Shown: positions 26,383 through 33,171 of the stretch, piece by piece
Layout: each line of letters opens with the position of its first letter
How positions within the stretch are numbered: position 1 is the first letter of the stretch
NCBI GenBank assembly: GCA_019753235.1
Contig: JAIELF010000069.1
Coordinates: 1 to 49,330, forward strand
Length of the DNA: 49,330 bases
DNA from: a bacterium
Lineage (GTDB): Bacteria > Planctomycetota > Planctomycetia > Kolteriales > Kolteriaceae
Direction of reading: 5' to 3'
Notes under the pieces: generated by a model
Database searches by the model: none
Told to the model about the DNA's origin: nothing
Seen by the model: only the letters and a program-made list of their open reading frames with translations
Made by a program: the position numbers and the translations under genes

Positions 26383-27090
26383 ATGCGTTTTGACATCCTG
26401 ACGCTCTTTCCTGAGATCTTCGATAGCTTCCTGGGCGAAAGCCTCCTTAAAAAGGGGATCGACTCGGGCAAGATCGAAGTGCTCCGATGGAACATTCGGG
26501 ACTGGTCCACCAGCAAACACCATAAGGTCGACGACAGGCCTTACGGGGGCGGGCCGGGGATGGTGATCAAGCCCGACGTCGTCGTCGATTGTGTCGAAGC
26601 GGTCCAGAGGCAAGCCCCCCCTGGAAAGCTCGTCCTCTTGACGCCGGCGGGTCAACGGTTGACCCAGCAATCGGTCGAACAGTTGGCGACCTACGATCGG
26701 CTTCTACTTTTGTGTGGCCGATACGAAGGGTTCGACGATCGGATTCGGCTCGAACTGGAGCCCTGGGAAATCTCGGTCGGTGACTTCATCTGCAACGGGG
26801 GCGAAGTCCCCGCCATGATGATCATCGAAACGGTGATGAGGTTGATACCCGGCGTGCTCGGGGATGAGATGAGTGCTCGAGAGGATTCGTTCTCCGAGCC
26901 CGGCTGGGTGGAGTATCCCCAGTACACGCGACCTCCTGAGTTTCGAGGTCGAACCGTCCCAGGGGTTCTTTTGCGAGGGAACCATCAGGAAATCGCTGCG
27001 TGGAGGCGGGATCAAGCTCGCCGACGCAGCACGGATCGTCAACAACAGAGTCGAAATGAGTCGGCGGGAGAATCGAGCGCCGAAACTTAA
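26383..27090 (+). CDS. trmD: tRNA (guanine-37-N1)-methyltransferase
   Basis: This 235-residue SPOUT enzyme methylates G37 of tRNAs that read codons starting with C, which prevents +1 frameshifting. Motifs are clear: FDILTLFPEIFDSFL at the start, HHKVDDRPYGGGPGMV, LTPAGQRLTQ, LLCGRYEGFDDRI, the SAM trefoil knot segment ISVGDFICNGGEVPAM, and YTRPPEFRG with VPGVLLRGNHQEIAAWR. The C-terminus is Ser/Glu-rich and short. It lies between rpsP and rplS with gaps of about 70 bases. The usual rimM gene of this cluster is absent. Confidence 0.97.
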   Translation: MRFDILTLFPEIFDSFLGESLLKKGIDSGKIEVLRWNIRDWSTSKHHKVDDRPYGGGPGMVIKPDVVVDCVEAVQRQAPPGKLVLLTPAGQRLTQQSVEQLATYDRLLLLCGRYEGFDDRIRLELEPWEISVGDFICNGGEVPAMMIIETVMRLIPGVLGDEMSAREDSFSEPGWVEYPQYTRPPEFRGRTVPGVLLRGNHQEIAAWRRDQARRRSTDRQQQSRNESAGESSAET

Positions 27091-27163
27091 GGGAGCCTGC
27101 GAGCCGCCTCTTGCGGTCACAGCAAGCACCCATCGGCCCGATTGGAAGGAAGGATAGCGTTCG

Positions 27164-27673
27164 ATGTCCATGAACGAAGTAATGCAGCTAGTCGAAGGGA
27201 CCTCCCTTCGCTCCGACAAGTTTGAGTTCGAGATCGGTGACACGGTCGATGTACAAGTTCGAATCCTGGAAGGGGACAAGGAACGCTTGCAACCCTTCTC
27301 GGGAATCGTGATTTCTCGCCGAGGAGGCGGGACGCGAGAGAACTTCACCGTTCGACGAATCGTGGAAGGAGAAGGGGTCGAGCGAACCTTTCCGCTTCAT
27401 TCGCCGAGAATCGCTTCGGTGGTGGTGACCCGAAAGTCGAAGGTCCGCCGGGCCAAGCTGTACTTCCTTCGCGACCGGATCGGCAAGAAGGCGTACCGCT
27501 TGAAGGAACGCCCCATGAATCAGCCCCCGACCGATGCCGCCAAAAAGCCGAGCCGAAAGGGTCGCAAGGCCAAGGCAGAAGCAGCCCCGGTTGCCGCCGC
27601 CCCCGCGGTGAAAGCCTCGGCCGCAAAGAAAGAGAAGAAGAGGGCTGCACGCTCCAAGAAGAAAGAGGCATAA
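27164..27673 (+). CDS. rplS: 50S ribosomal protein L19 with Lys/Ala-rich tail
   Basis: The first 110 residues are L19: FEIGDTVDVQVRILEGDKER, FSGIVISRRGGGTRENFTVRRI, GVERTFPLHSPRI and RRAKLYFLRDRIGKKAYRLKE. L19 sits at the subunit interface. The remaining 58 residues form a Lys/Ala-rich tail (KKPSRKGRKAKAEA, then AAPAVKASAAKKEKK) that most L19 proteins lack. ATG at 27164 follows AAGGAAGGA; a second ATG two codons later is also possible. A strong terminator follows 40 bases after the stop. Confidence 0.96.
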   Translation: MSMNEVMQLVEGTSLRSDKFEFEIGDTVDVQVRILEGDKERLQPFSGIVISRRGGGTRENFTVRRIVEGEGVERTFPLHSPRIASVVVTRKSKVRRAKLYFLRDRIGKKAYRLKERPMNQPPTDAAKKPSRKGRKAKAEAAPVAAAPAVKASAAKKEKKRAARSKKKEA

Positions 27674-27712
27674 AGCCTCTCCTCGGGGAAGCTTCATTGG
27701 ACCTTCGTGGAC

Positions 27713-27746
27713 GCGTCGACGCGACTGGTCGTGTCGACGCTTTTTT
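27713..27746 (+). terminator. Rho-independent terminator after rplS
   Basis: Arms GCGTCGAC (27713-27720) and GTCGACGC (27733-27740), with additional inner pairing, are followed directly by T6 (27741-27746). This is a textbook intrinsic terminator, ending the ffh-to-rplS operon. yraN begins 39 bases later, so that gene needs either read-through or its own promoter. Confidence 0.85.
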
Positions 27747-27784
27747 ACGCGCCAAGCTCACTCAGAAAGTGCGAAGGGATCGCC

Positions 27785-28219
27785 ATGCCCTTGGCCGATT
27801 GGATCGCTTGGCTTCGCAGCCATTGGCTTAGTCATTACAGACTCCCTCTGGGACGTCGCTCAGAGAACCTGGCGGCCGAGCACCTTGCCCGGCAGGGGAT
27901 GAAAATCGTCGAACGGTCTTATCGATGTTCTCTAGGTGAAATTGACCTGGTTGCCGTTGATAAGCAGACGCTTGTGTTCGTCGAGGTCCGCTCGCGCGTC
28001 GGGTCGGCCAAGGGAGAACCTTGGGAGACGATTCGTTCGACCAAGCGGCGAAAACTTAGCTCACTGGCTCTCCTCTATCTAAAGTCACACCGAGACCGCG
28101 CGTCGATGCCGGCCCGTTTTGATGTCGTGAGCGTTGTCTGGAACGATCCCGATCAGAATGATTTTCAGATCGAACATTTCCCGAATGCGTTTCCTCTCGA
28201 GGGCCCCTGGTTGGCCTGA
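27785..28219 (+). CDS. yraN: YraN family (UPF0102) nuclease-fold protein
   Basis: This 144-residue protein has the UPF0102 restriction-endonuclease-like core: GRRSENLAAEHLARQGM, then CSLGEIDLVAVDKQTLVFVEVRSR with acidic residues E52, D54 and E67, as in PD-(D/E)xK nucleases, and TKRRKLSSLALLYL. ATG 27785 is chosen as the family start; the frame is open upstream through the terminator but that part is not conserved. The YraN role is not settled; it is widely found next to rplS and rnhB. A related but degenerate gene follows. Confidence 0.9.
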   Translation: MPLADWIAWLRSHWLSHYRLPLGRRSENLAAEHLARQGMKIVERSYRCSLGEIDLVAVDKQTLVFVEVRSRVGSAKGEPWETIRSTKRRKLSSLALLYLKSHRDRASMPARFDVVSVVWNDPDQNDFQIEHFPNAFPLEGPWLA

Positions 28220-28397
28220 GCGATTCAATCGATTCCGTTCTTTCATCGGGAGAATCATCTCACGACCCGGGCGGCGTTGACTGGACGGTCGGCCAATAAT
28301 GGGGCATTCTTTTGACGAAATCGTTGCGTTCCCATGAACAGGGACGTCGGCCGATCTGATCCGTTCGCGTCGTTGCCCCGAGGTGGTTGATTCGCTC

Positions 28398-28808
28398 ATG
28401 AACTTTCTCAACAAATGGTTTGATAAGCGAGCCAGGCATGTCGCGGGGGCCAAGCGCTACCTCGAAAAGCAGGGCCTCGTGATCGTGGACGAAGGTTTGA
28501 TCGGTGGGCGTTCGCGATTCGATTTATGGGCGATCGATCGCAGTACATTGGTCGTGGTTTCTGTCCGACTTCGCGGCTGTCCCGATCCGCTTCCGGATGA
28601 TGTCGACGAAGCAACGCCGTCAGATGTGCAGTTGGCCGCGGACAACTGGCGTCATCAACATCCTGAGTTCGCGATCGATTCGATTCGCCTTGATGTCCTT
28701 CGGCTCGATTGGTACGCACCCAAGCGTCAAGAGCCGGTGCTTCGCTATTTTCCGGACGCGCTTCCGGTTGGACCAGCTCGCCGGCTGATGGAAAGCGTCA
28801 GCCCCTAA
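28398..28808 (+). CDS. Degenerate YraN paralogue lacking acidic active-site residues
   Basis: This 136-residue protein aligns with the neighbouring YraN without gaps from EKQGLVIV onward: FDLWAIDRSTLVVVSVRLR matches IDLVAVDKQTLVFVEVRSR, and FPDALPV matches FPNAFPL at the C-terminus. The Glu of GEID is replaced by Arg (about residue 40), and the Glu of VEVR by Ser (about 55); only the Asp (about 42) remains. It is therefore probably not a nuclease. A start at GTG 28383 is also possible; ATG 28398 lies 11 bases after GAGGTGG. It is likely a tandem duplicate kept for binding rather than cutting (inference). Confidence 0.75.
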   Translation: MNFLNKWFDKRARHVAGAKRYLEKQGLVIVDEGLIGGRSRFDLWAIDRSTLVVVSVRLRGCPDPLPDDVDEATPSDVQLAADNWRHQHPEFAIDSIRLDVLRLDWYAPKRQEPVLRYFPDALPVGPARRLMESVSP

Positions 28809-28838
28809 GAGACTGCTGCATCAAGTTACCACGAGCCT

Positions 28839-29219
28839 TTACTTCTTGTCGGACTTCTTGTCCGGCTTGGAGGCCCCTTTGTCAGGCTTCTTAGGCTCGC
28901 TTTTCGCCGATGCTCCCCCAGAGGAACTCTCTTTCGCAGGCGAGGTCGGCTCACTTCCTTTCGACTCGTTCGAGGGGGCGTCCCCTTTCGATTCCGATTT
29001 CGCGGAGTCGCTTTTGGCGGCTTCTTTGTATCCTTCGCTTCGGTAGTCGGTGATGTAGAAACCCGATCCCTTGAAGATAATCGCGCCCCCCGTTCCGAGG
29101 AGTCGTTCGAGTTTCCGCTTTTTGCACGAGGGGCATTTCTTCAGCGGTTCCGATGTGATTGTTTGCCATTCTTCGAAACGATGGCCGCACGCGCCGCATT
29201 CATACTCGTAGGTCGGCAT
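28839..29219 (-). CDS. FmdB-type zinc-ribbon protein
   Basis: This 126-residue protein opens with the FmdB zinc ribbon: MPTYEYECGACGHRFEEWQ and KKCPSCKKRKLERLLG, with zinc ligands Cys 8, 11, 29 and 32. The remaining half is a Lys/Ser/Glu-rich low-complexity tail (SDSAKSESKGDA and so on), likely disordered. The name comes from a putative regulator of formamidase in methylotrophs; the real function is unknown. It lies 17 bases after grpE and appears to be the last gene of the chaperone array. Confidence 0.88.
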   Translation of the reverse strand: MPTYEYECGACGHRFEEWQTITSEPLKKCPSCKKRKLERLLGTGGAIIFKGSGFYITDYRSEGYKEAAKSDSAKSESKGDAPSNESKGSEPTSPAKESSSGGASAKSEPKKPDKGASKPDKKSDKK

Positions 29220-29236
29220 GGTCGTCCTCGGTCCTC

Positions 29237-29803
29237 TTAGCTTGTGGGGGTGGCCGAGACAATCACCTGTGCCGGCCGCACGATCCGGTCGTGAAGCTGA
29301 TAGCCTGTCCGCACGGTATGCAGAACCGTCATCGGCGGATGATTGGCCGAGGGTTGTTGCATGACTGCCTCATGGATGTTGACGTCGAATGGCTGGCCGT
29401 CGGTCGGCACCTTCGTGATGTGATGCTTGTCCAAAACATCAAGCCATTGCTTATGCAGCAGCCGAACACCCGCGACGAATCCTTGCGACGATTCGTCGGT
29501 CGGTGCCGATTGCAATGCCCGTTCAAGATTGTCTAAGACCGGCAACAAGTCCCCGAGAATCGGCAAGTAAGCGTAGCGTCTTTCCGACTCCATGTCCCGG
29601 CGAACGCGCTTCTGATAGTTTTCGAAGTCGGCCTGGGTTCGCCGAGCGAGCTCCAGATATCGGTCCCGCTCGGCCAGGATCGAAGGAGTTGCATCGGCCG
29701 ACGTCTCTTGTCCCGCTGACTCTTGCTGGTCGGCATCATGGCCGCGGTCGAAAGCGTCGTCGACTCGATCGTCGGTCGGTTCGGTGTTACTATTCATCAT
29801 CAC
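29237..29803 (-). CDS. grpE: Nucleotide exchange factor GrpE
   Basis: This 188-residue protein drives ADP release from DnaK. After an acidic N-terminal region (residues 1-45), a long helix (ERDRYLELARRTQADFENYQKR) forms the dimer stalk. It leads into LPILGDLLPVLDNLERAL and the C-terminal beta domain, with FDVNIHEAVMQQPS and VLHTVRTGYQLHDRIVRPAQVIVS, a GrpE signature. The start at ATG 29801-29803 is one of three successive ATGs. It follows dnaJ by 45 bases in the same transcript. Two neighbouring chaperone types in one operon suggest coordinated stress control. Confidence 0.96.
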   Translation of the reverse strand: MMMNSNTEPTDDRVDDAFDRGHDADQQESAGQETSADATPSILAERDRYLELARRTQADFENYQKRVRRDMESERRYAYLPILGDLLPVLDNLERALQSAPTDESSQGFVAGVRLLHKQWLDVLDKHHITKVPTDGQPFDVNIHEAVMQQPSANHPPMTVLHTVRTGYQLHDRIVRPAQVIVSATPTS

Positions 29804-29848
29804 TCTAGTCCCTTGTCGCCCGGGTCACTTCTCGAATGAAGTCGATCC

Positions 29849-30988
29849 CTACGCTTTCTTTTGATCTTCGTCTGTCGCACCGAAGAGATACTCAGCCACG
29901 GTATCAAGCCAGGATTTTCGTTCGGGCGAAACGTGACTCTTATCGAGTTCGGCGAGCTCCCGAAGGAGTTCCTCCTGCTTTTTGGTCAGCTTCTTCGGGA
30001 CATCGATACCGACATGGAGAAGGAGATCTCCTCTCATGCCGCCGCGCGGATCCGGCATCCCTTTGCCTCGCAGCCGAATGACGTCGCCCGGCTGGGTTCC
30101 TCGACCGATCTGAAGGGTCTCTCGACCGGCAAGGGTCGGAATATCGATCTCGGTTCCCAGGGCCGCTTGCGCGAACGAAATGGGTACTCGGCAATGCAGA
30201 TCGCTTCCGCTCCGTTCGAAAAGCGAATGTGGATCGATCTGAACCAGGACGTACAAATCGCCCGCCGGGGCTCCGGGCTCGCCGGCTTCCCCTTGGTTTC
30301 GGACCCGCAGATGCATCCCCGTATCGACACCAGAGGGAACATCGACATCGACCTCGGCGGACTCTTGAACCCGACCTCGTCCCTTACAGTCTCGGCACGG
30401 GTCGGCAATCATTTGCCCTTTCCCTTGACACGAGGGACACGTGGTCGCGATCCGAAAAGGACCTTGAGCCCGCACGACTTGTCCTCGGCCGCCGCACGTT
30501 GTGCAGGCAACGGGGGAAGAGCCCGGCTTACTACCACTCCCCGAGCAAGCAGCACACCGCGTTTGACGTCGAACCGTGATCGATTTGCGGACACCCTTGG
30601 CGGCTTCTTCCAGCGTCAATCGCAAGTCGGTTTCTAGGTCGGCCCCTTTGGCGGGCCCGCGGGATCGCCCCCGACCACCAAAGACCGACCCGAAGCCGAA
30701 CAGGTCGCCGAACGCCTCGAAGACGTCATTGATGTTCGTGAATTCGTGGAAGCCTGTCCCTTCGAGTCCAGAATGACCAAACCGGTCGTAGCGGGCCCTT
30801 TTGTCGGCATCCCCCAGAACTTCAAAAGCCTCGGCAGCTTCTCGAAAGCTTGCCTCCGCCTCGGGATTGTTGGGGTTACGATCGGGGTGATACTTGAGCG
30901 CCATCTTGCGATAGGCGCTTTTGATTTCGTCGACGGGGGCCGACTTCGCGACGCCGAGCACTTCGTAGTAGTCTCGTTTTGCTGGCAT
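29849..30988 (-). CDS. dnaJ: Chaperone DnaJ (type I Hsp40)
   Basis: This 379-residue protein stimulates the DnaK ATPase and hands it clients. The J domain (residues 4-70) has the HPD motif in ALKYHPDRNPNNPEAEASF. A Gly/Phe-rich segment follows (GFGSVFGGRGRSRG). The zinc domain contains four CxxCxGxG repeats (CAACSGSG, CTTCGGRG, CPSCQGKG, CRDCKGRG). The C-terminal client-binding domains end with LREL and a short dimerisation part. It is full length. It lies between groEL1 and grpE, with a structured 149-base spacer upstream. Confidence 0.97.
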   Translation of the reverse strand: MPAKRDYYEVLGVAKSAPVDEIKSAYRKMALKYHPDRNPNNPEAEASFREAAEAFEVLGDADKRARYDRFGHSGLEGTGFHEFTNINDVFEAFGDLFGFGSVFGGRGRSRGPAKGADLETDLRLTLEEAAKGVRKSITVRRQTRCAACSGSGSKPGSSPVACTTCGGRGQVVRAQGPFRIATTCPSCQGKGQMIADPCRDCKGRGRVQESAEVDVDVPSGVDTGMHLRVRNQGEAGEPGAPAGDLYVLVQIDPHSLFERSGSDLHCRVPISFAQAALGTEIDIPTLAGRETLQIGRGTQPGDVIRLRGKGMPDPRGGMRGDLLLHVGIDVPKKLTKKQEELLRELAELDKSHVSPERKSWLDTVAEYLFGATDEDQKKA

Positions 30989-31047
30989 CGATCACCCGAA
31001 GTTCGTGCTGGTTCACCGTGCGAGAACGGAACTCATTGCATGAGAAA

Positions 31048-31101
31048 GCCGCGACCTGCGTTTCGTTCCCCTCCTCTGTGGAACGGCTCGCCGGTCGCGG
31101 C
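31048..31101 (-). terminator. Nested hairpin between groEL1 and dnaJ
   Basis: Outer arms GCCGCGACC (31048-31056) and GGTCGCGGC (31093-31101) pair perfectly. An inner stem CGTTCC/GGAACG (31064-31069 and 31080-31085) encloses a 10-base loop. It lies about 37 bases past the groEL1 stop and about 60 bases before the dnaJ start. No T-run follows, so it is a candidate attenuator or RNA-processing site rather than a simple terminator. Confidence 0.5.
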
Positions 31102-31137
31102 CTCGTTGATCAGACAACGCGAAGAAGCCGGCGTCCG

Positions 31138-32757
31138 TTAGCGGACAGATCCCTGTACCGGTTTGCCCTGCTCATCTTCGTCGTCGAGTTTGGTGACGAG
31201 TGCCTCGGTCGTCAGAAGCAGTCCGGCGATGCTGGCTGCATTCTGAAGAGCCGAGCGAACGACCTTGGTCGGGTCGATGATGCCCGCCTCGATCATATCG
31301 ACATACTCACCCTTGTTGGCGTCGTAGCCGATATTCTTGCCGCGCTCGCGGACTTCCGAGGCGACCACCGCTCCGTCGCCGCCTGCGTTGGCCACGATCT
31401 GCCGGATCGGCGATTCAAGGGCTTGAGCGATGATGCGGGCGCCAACCTTCTCATCCCCCTTCAGCTTGCTCTCGACAGCCGCGACGACGTCAATACATCG
31501 CAGCAAGGCCACGCCACCGCCGGGAACAATTCCTTCCTCGGCCGCGGCGCGCGTCGCATGCAATGCGTCTTCGAAGAGATCCTTGCGGTTCTTCATGGTC
31601 GTTTCGGTGGCGCCACCTACCTTGATGACGGCCACGCCGCCGGTCAGCTTGGCCAATCGCTCGGCAAACTTTTCTCGATCGTATTCACTCTTGGTCTCTT
31701 CCAATTGATGGCGAATCTGATCGACCCGTTTCTCGATGTCCGCCTTCTTGCCGCCACCTTCGATGATGGTGGTGGACTCTTTGTCGATCTCGATCCGTCG
31801 GGCCGATCCCAGCATCTCCAGCGAGACATTTTCAAGCTGGATGCCGAGATCCTCGCTGATGAGTTGACCACCGGTCAGGGTTGCAATGTCCCCCAGCATC
31901 GCCTTTCGACGATCGCCGAAGCCCGGAGCCTTGACCGCCGCGATCTTCAACACGCCGCGAAGCTTATTGACGACCAATGCCGCGAGCGCTTCTCCTTCGA
32001 CATCTTCGGAGATGATTAAGAGAGGCTTGCCCGTCTGCGCAGTTCGCTCAAGGACGGGAATCAGATCGCGAAGGCTGCTGATCTTCTTCTCGTTGAGAAG
32101 GATCAGGGCGTCTTCGAGCACCACCGACATGCTGCCGGGATCGTTGATGAAGTAAGGCGAGAGATAGCCCTTATCGAACTGCATCCCTTCCACGACGGAG
32201 AACTCGTCGACGGCGGTCTTGCCTTCTTCGATCGTGATCACGCCATCTTTCCCGACCTTTTCCATCGCCGTGGCGAGCTGGTCGCCGATGGTCGAGTCGT
32301 TATTAGCGCTGATGGCGCCGACCTGAGCCAATTGAGCCTTGCTCTTAATCGGCGTGGTGATCGACGACAGATGAGCGACGACCGCATCGACGGCCGCCTC
32401 GATCCCTCGGCGAATGTGCATCGGGTTGGCCCCGACGGTCAGATGCCGAAGACCTTCTTCAAAGATGCTCCGGGCCAGCACCGTTGCCGTCGTTGTTCCG
32501 TCGCCGGCGACATCGCTGGTCTTGCTGGCGACTTGATTGACGAGCTTGGCCCCCATGTTCTCGAAGGGATCGGGAAGCTCAATCTCTTTGCTGACGCTGA
32601 CGCCGTCCTTGGTGGCCGACGGGCCGCCAAAGGACTTCGAGATGATGACGTTTCGGCCAGTCGGGCCCATCGTCGTGGCGACCGCGCGGGCAAGTTGTTT
32701 GACGCCTTCCAGCATCTTCTTGCGAGCGTCGTCCGAATAGAGAAGCTGCTTTGCCAT
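31138..32757 (-). CDS. groEL: 60 kDa chaperonin GroEL, second paralogue without GGM tail
   Basis: This 539-residue chaperonin subunit has the ATP-binding equatorial motifs TMGPTGRNVII, SKTSDVAGDGTTTATVLA (catalytic Asp) and EEGIVPGGGVALLR. Its apical domain includes DKGYLSPYFINDP and LLIISEDVEGEALAALVVNKLRG, cut here by position. It ends EDEQGKPVQGSVR, so the Gly-Gly-Met repeat typical of GroEL tails is missing. It follows groES by 36 bases. Identity to the other GroEL copy is clearly below that of recent duplicates, so I infer an old paralogue with perhaps a special client set. Confidence 0.96.
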   Translation of the reverse strand: MAKQLLYSDDARKKMLEGVKQLARAVATTMGPTGRNVIISKSFGGPSATKDGVSVSKEIELPDPFENMGAKLVNQVASKTSDVAGDGTTTATVLARSIFEEGLRHLTVGANPMHIRRGIEAAVDAVVAHLSSITTPIKSKAQLAQVGAISANNDSTIGDQLATAMEKVGKDGVITIEEGKTAVDEFSVVEGMQFDKGYLSPYFINDPGSMSVVLEDALILLNEKKISSLRDLIPVLERTAQTGKPLLIISEDVEGEALAALVVNKLRGVLKIAAVKAPGFGDRRKAMLGDIATLTGGQLISEDLGIQLENVSLEMLGSARRIEIDKESTTIIEGGGKKADIEKRVDQIRHQLEETKSEYDREKFAERLAKLTGGVAVIKVGGATETTMKNRKDLFEDALHATRAAAEEGIVPGGGVALLRCIDVVAAVESKLKGDEKVGARIIAQALESPIRQIVANAGGDGAVVASEVRERGKNIGYDANKGEYVDMIEAGIIDPTKVVRSALQNAASIAGLLLTTEALVTKLDDEDEQGKPVQGSVR

Positions 32758-32793
32758 GATTCCGGTTACTCCTATGTTCGAATGAGATCGGTG

Positions 32794-33105
32794 TTACTCG
32801 ACCTTCGCGAGGATGTCACTCTCTCGCATGATCTTGACCTCGATCCCTTCGACCTTGACGTCGCTGCCCGAATACTTGCCGAAGAGGACCACATCGCCGA
32901 CCTTCACGCTCAGCGTGGCTCGGTCGCCCGAATCGAGGAGCTTGCCCGGCCCGACGGCGAGGACTTCCCCCTTTTGTTGCTTTTCCTTGGCGTTATCGGG
33001 AAGAACGATCCCACCGACCGTCTTCTCTTCGCTCTCAGCAGGCTTGACAACAACACGATCATCCAGCGGATTCAGCTTCAACTTGGCCACAATAACCTCC
33101 TGCAA
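32794..33105 (-). CDS. groES: 10 kDa co-chaperonin GroES
   Basis: This 103-residue protein is a standard Cpn10: LNPLDDRVVVKPAESEEKTVGGIVLPD includes the mobile loop that docks to GroEL (given by position here, residues about 7-33). GEVLAVGPGKLLDSG, VKVGDVVLFGKYSG and KIMRESDILAKVE complete the fold. It lies between the two groEL genes, 66 bases after groEL2 and 36 before groEL1, and could serve both. A second, divergent GroES-like gene is at 23666-24001. Confidence 0.97.
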   Translation of the reverse strand: MQEVIVAKLKLNPLDDRVVVKPAESEEKTVGGIVLPDNAKEKQQKGEVLAVGPGKLLDSGDRATLSVKVGDVVLFGKYSGSDVKVEGIEVKIMRESDILAKVE

Positions 33106-33171
33106 CTCTGTTTATTTCTCTTGAGATGAAATGTTTCACAACGAAGCGACTTCCAGCAGCTCCCGAGGAAC

